NCBI RefSeq assembly: GCF_032813545.1
Contig: NZ_CP136520.1
Span: 1,730,001 to 1,794,000, forward strand
Direction: 5' to 3'
Source: Nodosilinea sp. E11
GTDB taxonomy: Bacteria; Cyanobacteriota; Cyanobacteriia; Phormidesmidales; Phormidesmidaceae
Length of the DNA: 64,000 nt
The notes beneath the pieces were generated by a model that was not told the DNA's origin, made no database searches, and worked only from the letters and a program-made list of their open reading frames with translations. The translations under genes were made by a program, and so were the position numbers. Positions 45,740 through 54,787 of the stretch are shown piece by piece. Each line of letters begins with the position of its first letter. Positions within the stretch are counted from its first letter, which is position 1.

Positions 45740-46819
45740 ATGGCTAACTTACCTGGGCAACCCTTAGACCGTACGGCTAACTCCGAGATTCTTCAGTATT
45801 ACCAGTCACACCGACTGTTTCGCGATCGCTACCGGGTGCTTAAAAAGCTAGGTCAGGGGGGCTTTGGGGTCACCTACTTAGCTCAAAACGCCTCCTTACC
45901 AGGAGAACCCCGCTGTGTCATTAAGCAGCTCTGCCCCAAGGCAGGCAGTCAGCTCTCTCTAGAGCGGGCCAAGGTGCGGTTTCGCCGGGAGGCCAGGGCC
46001 CTGGCCAGTCTGGGTAGCCATTCTCAAATTCCGCAGCTGCTCGACTATTTCACGGCCGGGGGTGAGTTTTACCTGGTGCAAGACTACATCCACGGCGAAA
46101 CCCTGGCCCAGGAGGTACGTCGCAACGGTCGGCTAACCGAGGCTCAGGTTAAATATTTCCTGCGTGAAATAATTCCGGTGGTGCGGTTTGTGCACCGTAA
46201 CCGGGTGGTGCATCGCGATATTAAACCGCCCAATATCATTCGCAGTGAGCGCGATCGCCGTCTAGTGCTGATCGACTTTGGCGCTGTGCGCGAGTTTCTC
46301 TCTGACGTAGACGACTACACCTCGGTGCAGGCCCCGGCCACCCAGTTTGTGGGCACCCCCGGCTTTGCCCCGCCCGAGCAATTGGCCCTACGCCCCTGCT
46401 ACGCCAGCGACATCTATGCCCTGGGCATGACCTGTCTGTACCTGCTGACCGCTCGCACCCCAATTGAGTTTGACCAAGACCCCCTCACGGGCGTAATTCG
46501 CTGGCACCACACTGTCACCGTTAGCCCCCACCTGACGACGGTGCTCGACAAAATGCTGCTGCCCGACGCCCAAGACCGTTACACCACGATCGATGAGCTA
46601 GAGCGTGCCCTAGAGCTAGAGCCTCACCTGGAGGCCCTGGCAGGCTGCATGAATACGCGCAATCACCCTCCCTTAGACGACCCCGGTGCCGATCACAGTC
46701 TCGCTGCCGACGGTTACTTGACCCCCATTCAGCGCGAGGCCCAGGCGATTCGCAAGTGGCGCACCAAACGTTCGTTTGGCTCTCAGCAGGGTCGAGCCAG
46801 GTCGGTCTATCGGCCCTAA
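45740..46819 (+). CDS. Serine/threonine protein kinase
   Basis: From the ATG at 45740 the protein has 359 residues; an in-frame ATG at 45674 would add 22. The kinase domain spans about 28-300: LGQGGFGVTYLA (P-loop), CVIKQ (catalytic Lys), VVHRDIKPPNIIRS (catalytic loop), LIDFGAVREF (DFG) and GTPGFAPPEQ. It is a cyanobacterial Hanks-type kinase with a short C-terminal tail and no obvious sensor domain or membrane helix. The ~290-bp upstream gap holds a small palindrome (45523-45537). Targets are unknown. Confidence 0.92.
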   Translation: MANLPGQPLDRTANSEILQYYQSHRLFRDRYRVLKKLGQGGFGVTYLAQNASLPGEPRCVIKQLCPKAGSQLSLERAKVRFRREARALASLGSHSQIPQLLDYFTAGGEFYLVQDYIHGETLAQEVRRNGRLTEAQVKYFLREIIPVVRFVHRNRVVHRDIKPPNIIRSERDRRLVLIDFGAVREFLSDVDDYTSVQAPATQFVGTPGFAPPEQLALRPCYASDIYALGMTCLYLLTARTPIEFDQDPLTGVIRWHHTVTVSPHLTTVLDKMLLPDAQDRYTTIDELERALELEPHLEALAGCMNTRNHPPLDDPGADHSLAADGYLTPIQREAQAIRKWRTKRSFGSQQGRARSVYRP

Positions 46820-46884
46820 GAAAGGTCTGGGCAGGGGGATGGGCAGGGAGGATGGGCTATTCATTCTCTAGCTTTGCTATCTCG

Positions 46885-47805
46885 TTAGCTAGGGTTGAGC
46901 CAGGCTAGCACTCGCTGGTTAAAATCGGCGTCGGTTTCGTCGTAGAGGCAGTGGCCGACCCCTGGCAAAACCTCGGTAGTCAGCAGGGGGCTGAGGGTCG
47001 CCAGTGCTTGGGCTTGGGCCACGGGCACTACTCGGTCTTGGTCGCCCCACAGCAGTAGCGTGGGTACCGTTAGCGCAGTCACCAGGTCTTTAATCGAGGG
47101 GCTAAAGCTGGGGTCAGTGCGCGATCGCACCAAATAGCACAGGGTTCTGGCCGCACCGCGATCGCTCGTGGGCAGCGCAAAGGAATTCACCAGGTCATCG
47201 TCTACCCGCTCGGCCACCGTATAGATGCCCGCCAGCGCTCGGCGGAGAAAGCTAGGGCGACGGACCACCCTAAACAGCGATCGCATTAGCAGCGGGTTAG
47301 CCACCAAACTCTCCACCCGCAATGCCAGCGCCGCCACCCAGCCCGCTACCAAATCTTCGCGATCGGCCCCCAGGGGCAGGGTTAACAGCGCCAACTGCTG
47401 CACCCAGGCGGGGTGATGGTGGGTGGTCGTCAGCGCCACCAGTGCCCCGAGCGAATGGCCCACCAGGGCCACCGGCTGACCAATGACTCCCTGAATAAAA
47501 TCGGCTATCTGGGCTGCCCAAATTTCTGCCCCGTAGAGGGTGGCCGCCTTTTCAGAATCGCCAAACCCCAGCAGGTCAATGGCGTAGACCGGAGCGACCT
47601 GGCTGAGGGCTGGCAGGTTGTGCCGCCACTGGTTGAGATTGGCCCCAAACCCGTGAATGAGCAACACAGGGGGCACAGTCGCATCTGCTGGCCCCGGATG
47701 AAACCAGTAGCGAATGCGCCAGCCCCGCCAGTGCCAAAACCGTTGGTATCCCGTTTCACTCAGGGTCGAAGACAGGCTGCTCAGTAATGTCAAAGGTTGA
47801 GGCAC
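46885..47805 (-). CDS. Alpha/beta-fold hydrolase
   Basis: The 306-residue enzyme has LLIHGFGANLNQWRHNL (oxyanion loop), ALVGHSLGALVAL (nucleophile Ser), LLWGDQDRVVP (acid Asp) and LPGVGHCLYDE (His), so the catalytic triad is complete. It belongs to the soluble epoxide-hydrolase/haloperoxidase-like branch common in cyanobacteria. The substrate cannot be told. The start is GTG with no strong ribosome-binding site. Upstream lie a REP palindrome and the repeat block before rpiA. Confidence 0.87.
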   Translation of the reverse strand: MPQPLTLLSSLSSTLSETGYQRFWHWRGWRIRYWFHPGPADATVPPVLLIHGFGANLNQWRHNLPALSQVAPVYAIDLLGFGDSEKAATLYGAEIWAAQIADFIQGVIGQPVALVGHSLGALVALTTTHHHPAWVQQLALLTLPLGADREDLVAGWVAALALRVESLVANPLLMRSLFRVVRRPSFLRRALAGIYTVAERVDDDLVNSFALPTSDRGAARTLCYLVRSRTDPSFSPSIKDLVTALTVPTLLLWGDQDRVVPVAQAQALATLSPLLTTEVLPGVGHCLYDETDADFNQRVLAWLNPS

Positions 47806-47826
47806 AGATCAAAGCCCACTAGGGAT

Positions 47827-47995
47827 GGTGGGCAATGCCCACCCTACGATGGTAGCTCCCTTCTCCCCTATTACCCCTCACCCCTCACCCTCCACCCTCC
47901 ACCCCTCACCCCTCACCCTCCACCCTCTACCCTTCACCCTTCACCCTTCACCCTTCACCCCTCACCCCTCACCCTCCACCCCTCACCCCTCACCT
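47827..47995. repeat. REP palindrome followed by a long heptanucleotide tandem repeat
   Basis: GGTGGGCAATGCCCACC (47827-47843) precedes ~120 bp (47873-47995) of tandem 7-bp units of the types CCCTCAC, CCCTCCA and CCCTTCA. The array ends about 75 bp before the rpiA start, so it sits in or beside the rpiA promoter. There are no spacers, so it is not a CRISPR array. Confidence 0.88.
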
Positions 47996-48068
47996 CCCTA
48001 TGCAGCCGCACCGCTTTAGGTCATGCTAGAGACCGAAAATGCAGTTGAGCGATTCAGGAGAAACAGCT

Positions 48069-48776
48069 ATGGCCGAGATGGATCCTGTCAAATTGATGAA
48101 ACAGGAAGTGGGTCGTCAGGCGGCGGCGCGGGTGCAGTCTAACACTGTGGTGGGCTTGGGTACCGGCTCGACTACAGCGTTTGCCATCCAGTTCATTGGT
48201 GAGCGGCTAGCCAGCGGCGAAATCAGCAATATCAAGGGCGTGCCCACCTCCTTTCAGGCGTCGGTGCTAGCCAAGCAGTACGGCATTCCCCTCACCACCC
48301 TCGATGAAGGGGATGAGATTGCCCTAGCCATCGACGGGGCCGACGAGGTTGACCCCCAGATGAACCTGGTGAAGGGAGGCGGTGCCGCCCACACCCGCGA
48401 GAAGATTGTGGACTCCCTCGCCAAAGAATTTATCGTGGTGGTGGATAGCTCGAAGCTGGTAGACAAGCTGGGCACCACCTTTGCCCTGCCCGTAGAAGTT
48501 ATGCCCTTAGCGGTCACCCCCGTCACCAAGGCGCTAGAAGCTCTCGGCGGTAAGCCCGATCTGCGGATGGGCATCAAAAAAGACGGCCCGGTGATCACCG
48601 ACCAGGGCAACATGATTTTGGATGTGAAATTTGATGCGATCGATGACCCCGCTGGGTTAGAAAAGACGATCAACAACATCCCCGGCGTGCTCGACAATGG
48701 CCTGTTTGTGGGCCTGGCGACCGAAGTGCTGGTGGGCGAAGTCAAAGACGGCCAGGCCAGCGTGCGTAAGCTGTAG
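48069..48776 (+). CDS. rpiA: Ribose-5-phosphate isomerase A
   Basis: The 235-residue enzyme starts at the ATG at 48069 behind AGGAG. It carries [40 protein letters not shown] (catalytic Asp/Glu/Lys) and [11 protein letters not shown], all diagnostic of RpiA. It interconverts ribose-5-phosphate and ribulose-5-phosphate in the Calvin cycle and pentose phosphate pathway. A textbook terminator follows. rpe, the companion epimerase, is at 62359. Confidence 0.97.
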   Translation: MAEMDPVKLMKQEVGRQAAARVQSNTVVGLGTGSTTAFAIQFIGERLASGEISNIKGVPTSFQASVLAKQYGIPLTTLDEGDEIALAIDGADEVDPQMNLVKGGGAAHTREKIVDSLAKEFIVVVDSSKLVDKLGTTFALPVEVMPLAVTPVTKALEALGGKPDLRMGIKKDGPVITDQGNMILDVKFDAIDDPAGLEKTINNIPGVLDNGLFVGLATEVLVGEVKDGQASVRKL

Positions 48777-48796
48777 AGATTGCAAACCTTAATTTG

Positions 48797-48839
48797 AAAA
48801 AAGCCGAGGGTTAGCGAAGTCGTAGCCCTCGGCTTTTTT
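48797..48839 (+). terminator. Intrinsic terminator after rpiA
   Basis: GCCGAGGGTTA (48803-48813) pairs with TAGCCCTCGGC (48823-48833), with one G-T pair. It is flanked by six A and six T residues. Confidence 0.95.
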
Positions 48840-49083
48840 GTGTCCATGTGGCCAAATCGTCGGGGCGTATGGCCTGCGCCCTGCTGCACCGGGGACAACC
48901 AAACCAGATTCAGGATGAGGTATGGCAGAGTTGGCAAACCCCATCAACTGTGGGCGCGATCGCCCGGTTTTTTAAGGAAATACATGGTTTTTTAGGCTCA
49001 GCGGATGGCCGTCATACACTGCTTATACCCAACCCAGCCTGGATTGGGGTTTAGTGTTCTACAACCAGCTAGCAATCAACGCG

Positions 49084-50892
49084 ATGGTTTTTTTAGCAGA
49101 TTGGCGCATTCAGGGGCGATCGCTGAGGCGATCGCTGCTGCTGGGTCTGGCGGTGTTGCTGCTGGTGCTGGTATCGCCCACCTGGGCCACAGGCGAGCGT
49201 TTAGCCCCCACCGTCGAGCCTACCGAAGCCGCAAACACCAGAGTTGAGGCCACCAGCCCCCTACCCTCAGCGGCGGTGATCGGCAACGTGGTCGATGGTT
49301 TTCCGGTGGTGCTCGATGGAGAGCCGCTTTTCTACGTCAGGCAGGGAATTGCCGGGGTAACCACCGCTGAGGAGCGGGCCGCGATTATTACCCAGCGAGT
49401 AAGGGCAATCGCCACCGATTCCAGCCTAGACCCAGACACCATTCGCGCCGAAGCCGAAGAAAATCAAAGCGTCGTGCTGGCGGGGGACACCGTGCTGTTC
49501 ACTGTGCGCCAGGAGGATGTTGGGTCCTATGGTCGCTCCCATCCTGAGCTAGCTGCCGAAGCCGTAGCGCGAATTCAGCAGGGGGTGGTCAACTACCGCG
49601 AGCAGCGCAGCATTCGGCGCATCGTTACCAGCCTGGGCATGACCATTCTGAGCACCCTGGCAGTATTTCTGGTGCTGCGGGGCATCTTGTTTGGCAGTTC
49701 CAGACTGCTGACCTATATTAGACGGCGGCGCAACGCCGATACCCTGGCGATCCGGATTCAGTCGGTGCAGATTTTGGGGTCGGGGGCCACCAGTTATTTG
49801 CTCGGCGGGCTAGTGCGCCTGCTGCGCCCGGTGCTCATTTTGCTGGCGCTGTACCTATACGTGCCCTTCGTGCTGAGCCAGTTTCCAGCTACGGCAGACT
49901 TTGGCGATAGCCTGCTGCAAGATATGGCCTTTCGCCTCAGCCTGCTGGCCCAGGGGTTTGTCGCCTACCTGCCCGAGCTGGCAATGATTGGCGTGATTGC
50001 CCTGCTCACCTATTACGTGATTGAGTTTGCCCGACAGGTGATTATCGAGCTGGGCCGCCACGATGTGTATCCCTGGTTTTATCCTGAGTGGGTGCAGCCA
50101 ACGGTGCGGCTGGCGGCGCTGCTGATTGTGGCGATCGCCATGGTGATCGCCGGGCCATACCTGCCGGGGTTTGGCTCCCCCGCCTTTCAGGGTATTTCGC
50201 TCTTTTTGGGGGCGCTGCTCACCCTGGGCTCGTCATCGGCGGTGGCCAACGCGCTGTCGGGGATCATTTTGATCTACACCCGCGCCTTTCAGCTCAAAGA
50301 TTTTATTCGCATTGACGATATTGTGGGCGAGGTCGAAGACAAGTCGCTGTTTGTGACTCGGGTGCTCACTCCCAAGCAAGAGACCGTCACCATTCCCAAT
50401 GCGTCGGTGCTCAACAGCAACGTGATCAACTACAGCGCCATCTGTCGTGAGTCTGGGGGCCATCTCCTGCTCTACACCACCATTACCCTGGGCTACGACC
50501 TACCCTGGCGCAAGGTGCACGAGGTGCTGATTGAGGCAGCGAGGGCAACTGCTGACATCGTGCTCATCCCCGCCCCCTTTGTGCTGCAAAAGGCTCTCAA
50601 CGACTTTAACGTCAGCTATGAGCTAAACGCCTACACAGCCTCGCCGTCAAAAATGCCCGAAATCTACTCCCGGCTGCACCAAAACATCCAAGACCACTGC
50701 AACGCCGCCGATATCGAGATTTTGTCGCCCACCTTTTCGGCCCTGCGCGACGGCAATCACTCCACCATTCCCGCCGACTACCTGCCCGCCGACTACGCCG
50801 CCCCCGCCTTTGTGGTGCAGGGCACCAACGGTCAGCCGCCCTTAGCAGACTCTCGGTTGCAGGAGACTATGCCCGACACCAACGGTTCCTAA
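49084..50892 (+). CDS. MscS-family mechanosensitive ion channel protein
   Basis: The ~602-residue protein has a signal-like N-terminal helix (LLLGLAVLLLVLVSPTWA) and a ~130-residue extracytoplasmic region. Several membrane helices follow, then the MscS pore and beta domain: ISLFLGALLTLGSSSAVANALSG (pore helix), FIRIDDIVGEV and VTIPNASVLNSNVINYS. It should release solutes on hypo-osmotic shock. The GTG at 49054 would add ten residues; neither start has a clear ribosome-binding site. The MFS gene follows 15 bp after the stop, implying one transcript. Confidence 0.9.
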   Translation: MVFLADWRIQGRSLRRSLLLGLAVLLLVLVSPTWATGERLAPTVEPTEAANTRVEATSPLPSAAVIGNVVDGFPVVLDGEPLFYVRQGIAGVTTAEERAAIITQRVRAIATDSSLDPDTIRAEAEENQSVVLAGDTVLFTVRQEDVGSYGRSHPELAAEAVARIQQGVVNYREQRSIRRIVTSLGMTILSTLAVFLVLRGILFGSSRLLTYIRRRRNADTLAIRIQSVQILGSGATSYLLGGLVRLLRPVLILLALYLYVPFVLSQFPATADFGDSLLQDMAFRLSLLAQGFVAYLPELAMIGVIALLTYYVIEFARQVIIELGRHDVYPWFYPEWVQPTVRLAALLIVAIAMVIAGPYLPGFGSPAFQGISLFLGALLTLGSSSAVANALSGIILIYTRAFQLKDFIRIDDIVGEVEDKSLFVTRVLTPKQETVTIPNASVLNSNVINYSAICRESGGHLLLYTTITLGYDLPWRKVHEVLIEAARATADIVLIPAPFVLQKALNDFNVSYELNAYTASPSKMPEIYSRLHQNIQDHCNAADIEILSPTFSALRDGNHSTIPADYLPADYAAPAFVVQGTNGQPPLADSRLQETMPDTNGS

Positions 50893-50907
50893 ACCCCCAA
50901 AATTCAG

Positions 50908-52551
50908 ATGGTCAACCAACCGACCCTGCGACAACCAACCTTTTTAGACACCTGGGGCCAGCCGCTGGGGCTGTGCCTGATTCTGTTTATGCTGTCGTAC
51001 ACGATCGGCGTGGTGCAGCCGATTATGCCGCCCCTGGTGCAGGAGTTTAACTCTAGCGTGGGTTATATTCAGTCGGCCCTGGTGCTGATGTCGCTGGTGA
51101 CGGCCTCGTTTACCCCCACTGCCGAAAACCTCAGCCAGCGACTGGGGCGACGGGCGGTGCTGGCGATCGCCCTGGGGTTCTTTGCCCTGGGTCTGGTGGT
51201 GATTATACTCAGCGCCGATATTGGTTTGTTTACCCTGGGGCTGGCGGGGTGCATTGGCGTGGCGGGGGCGGTGCTAATGAGTACCCCAGTGGCCCTGATG
51301 GATGCCTTCCCCGATGCGGGAATTCAGCGGTACGGGCTGGTGGCACTGGCGATCGCAGGGGTACTCGGTGCCCTGGTCGGCTCCATTACCGGCGGCGTCA
51401 TGGCCTTTGACTTTAGCTGGCGCTGGGCCTTTGCCTTCGAGCTGGGGCTAATTCCGATCATCTGGTGGCTGGTGCGATCGATCGCGGTGCCCGCCCCGGC
51501 CCACACGCTGCCCGCCGACTGGCTGGGGGGGTTGCTCTCGGTGGCTGGGTTTGGGTTTACCCTGGTCGGCCTCAGTCTGGCCTCAGAGCTGGGCTGGTGG
51601 CAGCTGAGGGGAGAGCCCCAGGGGCTAGTGGGCCTCCTGGCTCCGTTTGGCATTTCCGTGGCTCCGGTGCTGATCGCCACAGGGCTAATTTGTCTGGGGC
51701 TGCTGGTGTTTTGGGAGCGGGGGCGATTGCGCCAGGGGCAGCCGTCGCTGCTGCGGCTGGGGGTGTTTAACCGCCGCATTTATACCCTGGGGCTGGCCAT
51801 TGGCACGCTGCACACCATGACCACGGTGGGGGTGCAGTTCAACTTGTTTCAGTTTATTCCGGCGGTGATGGGGCTTAACCCGGTGCAGACCTCCATTGCT
51901 GTCATGCCCTCCACTATTGCTCAACTGGTTGTGCTGCTGCTGCTGGTCAAGCGGCGGCCCCAGTTTCCGCCCCGTTACCTGCTTCAGTCGGGGCTGGTGG
52001 TCAAGGCGGTGGGTATTGCCATGCTGTGGGCTACCATTGCCCCCCCGGTGACGGCCCTAGAGCTGTTGCCGGCCCTGGTGGTGATGGGGGCGGGCACGGG
52101 CCTGTTTGCCACCTACATTACCTCCCTCACCTTTGCCGATACCCACAAAGACCAAAAAGCCGAGGCGCGGGGCGTCTACCGCCCGTTTCAAAATCTGGGG
52201 GCTTCGCTGGGGCGGGGCATTTTGGGCACGATGCTGGTGAGTGTGGCTTCGCTCAAAATTGTCGATGGCATTTTGGCCGAGCTGGGGCAATCCGTTGACG
52301 CCGAGGTGCGGCACAGTGCGGTGCGATCGCTCCAGTTGGCTATTCAAACGCTACGACGCAGCGATCGCCGCGATCTATTTGCCCAACTGCCCGATGCGAT
52401 TCAGCCCGCCCTCAGCGACATTTTGCAGGGTGCTGCCGTGCAGGCCATGCAGAGCACCCTGCTGGTAATTTTGGCGCTCTGTCTGCTGTGCCTGGGCCTA
52501 TCGTTCTTGCTGCCCAAGACCGTCAAGACTTTAGAGGCTCCTATCGAGTAA
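50908..52551 (+). CDS. MFS transporter, 14-helix (DHA2-like)
   Basis: The 547-residue protein has about 14 hydrophobic helices. YTIGVVQPIMPPLVQEFNSSVGYIQSALVL is the typical first-helix region, AENLSQRLGRRAVL the conserved loop between helices 2 and 3, and FDFSWRWAFAFELGLIPI the helix 5-6 region of drug/H+ antiporters. RGVYRPFQNLGASLGRGILG is another conserved transporter segment. Substrate unknown; export of a drug or metabolite is likely. It is probably co-transcribed with the MscS gene. Confidence 0.87.
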   Translation: MVNQPTLRQPTFLDTWGQPLGLCLILFMLSYTIGVVQPIMPPLVQEFNSSVGYIQSALVLMSLVTASFTPTAENLSQRLGRRAVLAIALGFFALGLVVIILSADIGLFTLGLAGCIGVAGAVLMSTPVALMDAFPDAGIQRYGLVALAIAGVLGALVGSITGGVMAFDFSWRWAFAFELGLIPIIWWLVRSIAVPAPAHTLPADWLGGLLSVAGFGFTLVGLSLASELGWWQLRGEPQGLVGLLAPFGISVAPVLIATGLICLGLLVFWERGRLRQGQPSLLRLGVFNRRIYTLGLAIGTLHTMTTVGVQFNLFQFIPAVMGLNPVQTSIAVMPSTIAQLVVLLLLVKRRPQFPPRYLLQSGLVVKAVGIAMLWATIAPPVTALELLPALVVMGAGTGLFATYITSLTFADTHKDQKAEARGVYRPFQNLGASLGRGILGTMLVSVASLKIVDGILAELGQSVDAEVRHSAVRSLQLAIQTLRRSDRRDLFAQLPDAIQPALSDILQGAAVQAMQSTLLVILALCLLCLGLSFLLPKTVKTLEAPIE

Positions 52552-52997
52552 GCCGTAGGGTGGGCATTGCCACCCCTGTCAAGGTGACATTCCTATAGGT
52601 TGGGTTGTGGCAACAGCCCAACCCACCGCCGGGGTTAGCTTCGGTGCGTTACGCATAGCGATGGCGCACTACGAATAATTATGACCACGAAGGGCCTATC
52701 AAGATCTGTTTAGAAGAATAGAGAGCGCACAGCTTTCGCTGGGCATTATGGAGGTTGAAAGGCCAGAGAACGCCGTTAGCGCGCATAGATGGCCTGGGCC
52801 TACCGCCATCGAGCCAGAGGCTCACACAGCATAAATCTACTGGCAGTTTTGGTTCGCCGATCGTTGCGGGCCACCTATTTTTGGCACCGAAACGAGCCCC
52901 ATCAAATTTCGGCATCACGCCAGACTTTAACAACTATTTTTGAGTTTAACTCCCGATAGTTTTCGACTTTAACAACTTTTCTGTAACTTAACTTTCT

Positions 52998-53030
52998 TGG
53001 CCAGACTTTTGAGTCGCTGGCCATTTTTTT
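52998..53030 (+). terminator. Orphan intrinsic terminator
   Basis: TGGCCAG (52998-53004) pairs with CTGGCCA (53017-53023), with an inner ACT/AGT extension and seven T residues. No coding gene ends just upstream. Confidence 0.88.
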
Positions 53031-53095
53031 GCGATCCAATTTACTCATTAGAATTACGCAGGCAGCCTTCATTTGACGGCACTAAAGCCGAAAAC

Positions 53096-53197
53096 TAGGT
53101 GTAATTAACATGGATTCATCTCGCTCCAAAATAAAGCCTAAGTATAATCAGCACAAGTTCATCCTAATCCAAAACAAAACATAGGTGTAATTAGCAT
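53096..53197. repeat. Direct repeat upstream of the pilus locus
   Basis: TAGGTGTAATTAACAT (53096-53111) recurs as TAGGTGTAATTAGCAT (53182-53197), 15 of 16 identical, 86 bp apart (about eight helical turns). It is a candidate paired binding site for a regulator of the downstream genes. Confidence 0.5.
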
Positions 53198-53503
53198 AGG
53201 GCAACCCAATTTAACCGGCTAAATTAATAGACATGAGGGAAAGAAAAGAATGCCGAAACGAAGACAAGTGGTTCACCCATCTGCTACTCAAATCAAGACG
53301 AATAGCAGCTTCGCCAACAAGGCTACCAACTTTCTTCTCTACTTCAATAAAATCTGCCTCACTACTGACAAAAGGCAAGACATCCTCCTTAAATAGAAAT
53401 AAGGAGCGCTGTCTAACTCAACTCAGAAAGTAGGCGACCAGGGCATTGCAAATGCCCTAAAAAAACACAATCAGGCAAAAGTGCCAATTCAGGAGACCCC
53501 ACC

Positions 53504-54049
53504 ATGTTTGCTAAAACTTTTCGTAACACCCTAATTGCTTCTGGCGTTCTTGTCGGCGCATCTCTAATCGCTGGCCCTGCTGCCCTGGCTGCTCCAGATG
53601 CTGATCCAGCCACTAGTGCAGGAGCAGCAAACTCTACTTCCGCTACTGTGGAACTAATTAACCGAGTTACTTTTGTCCCGGCACTAACGACGACAGTTCA
53701 GCCTGTCACGACACAAACCGATATGGCCTTTCCACTAGGAACTGTGGCGATTCGCAACAACCATGTTAACGGATGGAACTTAAATGTTGCATCTGCGAAT
53801 TCGGGTAAGTTGAAAATGGGCACTACTCACGAGCTATCTTATTCAGCCATCACTCTGGCAGAGACGGCTGATATTACCGAGGCCATTATCAATCCTGCTA
53901 GCGGGGGAATTTTGGGAACCGGTGATTTTAGCGCAAGAGTTGCTGGAGGTACAGAGGCAATTAACGTTTCAGCCTCGCTCACTGTTCCGAGCAATGTTGC
54001 AGCTGGTGTGTACACCGACACCCTCACCTTTACCCTGACCTCTAAATAA
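53504..54049 (+). CDS. Pilin-like secreted subunit 1 of a chaperone-usher system
   Basis: The 181-residue protein has a signal peptide cut near ALA-29. A low-complexity Ala/Ser stretch follows that could provide the donor strand. The C-terminus, AAGVYTDTLTFTLTSK, is the terminal beta-strand pattern of spore-coat-U/archaic (sigma) chaperone-usher pilins. It has no cysteine in the mature part. It lies first in the locus, with the AGGAG of CAGGAGACC before its ATG, and is the best candidate for the major shaft subunit. A strong palindrome separates it from the second pilin. Confidence 0.75.
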   Translation: MFAKTFRNTLIASGVLVGASLIAGPAALAAPDADPATSAGAANSTSATVELINRVTFVPALTTTVQPVTTQTDMAFPLGTVAIRNNHVNGWNLNVASANSGKLKMGTTHELSYSAITLAETADITEAIINPASGGILGTGDFSARVAGGTEAINVSASLTVPSNVAAGVYTDTLTFTLTSK

Positions 54050-54100
54050 TTCTCCTTTGAGAAGTTTAGGTTAGCTTAACAGTCTGATTAAATCACTAAG

Positions 54101-54134
54101 TTATGTGGAGGTGCCCAAGGGCACCTCCACATAA
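54101..54134. repeat. 34-bp near-perfect palindrome between the two pilin genes
   Basis: TTATGTGGAGGTGCCC (54101-54116) and GGGCACCTCCACATAA (54119-54134) are exact complements around AA. It forms a 14-16-bp hairpin with no T-run after it. It probably stabilises the 3' end of the first pilin message or partly blocks read-through. Confidence 0.85.
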
Positions 54135-54157
54135 TGGGCGTGTATAGAGGTCAAAAA

Positions 54158-54628
54158 ATGCGAAATCACTCCCTCTTTAACAGCTTAATCTCTACAGCTT
54201 TAGGGTTAAGTGTGTTGTGCCCAGCAGCAGCCTTGGCCTTGAGCCAGGTCACCTACACCGCCAGCGCCACCTTTATCCTCAATCCCAGTGGCAACCCAAA
54301 TCAAGACTTTGGCATCGTGACTGTCCGACCAACTAGTCTTACTGGATGGGAGTTGCAGGTGCGCTCGAACGAAGGTGGGGCACTTCGCCACAGCGATCAC
54401 CCCTCTACTATTCCTTACAACTTAATTGTAGGCAACTCTCAAGTAGGTAACTTAACTGGTCAAGATATCACAGTGTTGACTGACTTAACAAACTTTTGTC
54501 AAACCGTTATTTTAATTGAATGCACTATCCCCATACAGGCAAACATAGCAGCACATGATATCACCGGAAAACCAGCTGGATCTTACTCAGATACGCTAAC
54601 TTTTACGGTCGTTGATAAACCACTATAA
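54158..54628 (+). CDS. Pilin-like secreted subunit 2 of a chaperone-usher system
   Basis: From the ATG at 54158, placed after AGAGG, the protein has 156 residues and a signal peptide ending ALA-27. The mature part begins SQVTYTASATFILNPSGNP and ends AGSYSDTLTFTVVDKPL, paralleling the first pilin. It has one cysteine pair (FCQTVILIECTIP) that could form a disulfide, as in archaic-type pilins. It may be a minor or tip subunit. An ATG at 54134 lies in the palindrome and is unlikely to be used. Confidence 0.72.
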   Translation: MRNHSLFNSLISTALGLSVLCPAAALALSQVTYTASATFILNPSGNPNQDFGIVTVRPTSLTGWELQVRSNEGGALRHSDHPSTIPYNLIVGNSQVGNLTGQDITVLTDLTNFCQTVILIECTIPIQANIAAHDITGKPAGSYSDTLTFTVVDKPL

Positions 54629-54787
54629 CTAGAAAAATATATTCCAAAATCTCTTTAAGAGGCTGATGGATCGCCTAGAAAAAGGGAACTATTACCCTAG
54701 AGGCTAACTACAAAGCCGAGGCAATTCATCGTAGTTTTGTAACCCTTCAGAGCGCAACCTCCCTGTAGTCTTTCACCCAGAACAGTC

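Larger units (their letters stand above)
52552..53503. other. 952-bp gap with REP sequences, a terminator and no convincing gene
   Basis: The first part (52555-52671) holds REP-type palindromes (GTAGGGTGGGCATTGCC, then GGTGCGTTACGCATAGCGATGG). From about 52680 the sequence becomes AT-richer. An intrinsic terminator (52998-53030) lies ~450 bp after the MFS stop, which hints at an unannotated transcript. Short open frames (52755-52943, 53233-53433) have no family features and no good ribosome-binding sites. A direct repeat (53096-53197) sits in the upstream region of the pilus locus. Confidence 0.5.

Noticed and set aside
47873-47995. Possible CRISPR array
   Set aside because: Units are seven bases with no spacers, and no cas genes are present.
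47797-48048. Open frames made of Pro/Thr/His/Ser repeats before rpiA
   Set aside because: They are translations of the heptanucleotide array and have no start context or homologous features.
53233-53433. 66-residue Lys/Arg/Ser-rich frame upstream of the pilin genes
   Set aside because: It has no convincing ribosome-binding site or recognisable fold and lies in AT-richer non-coding-looking DNA.
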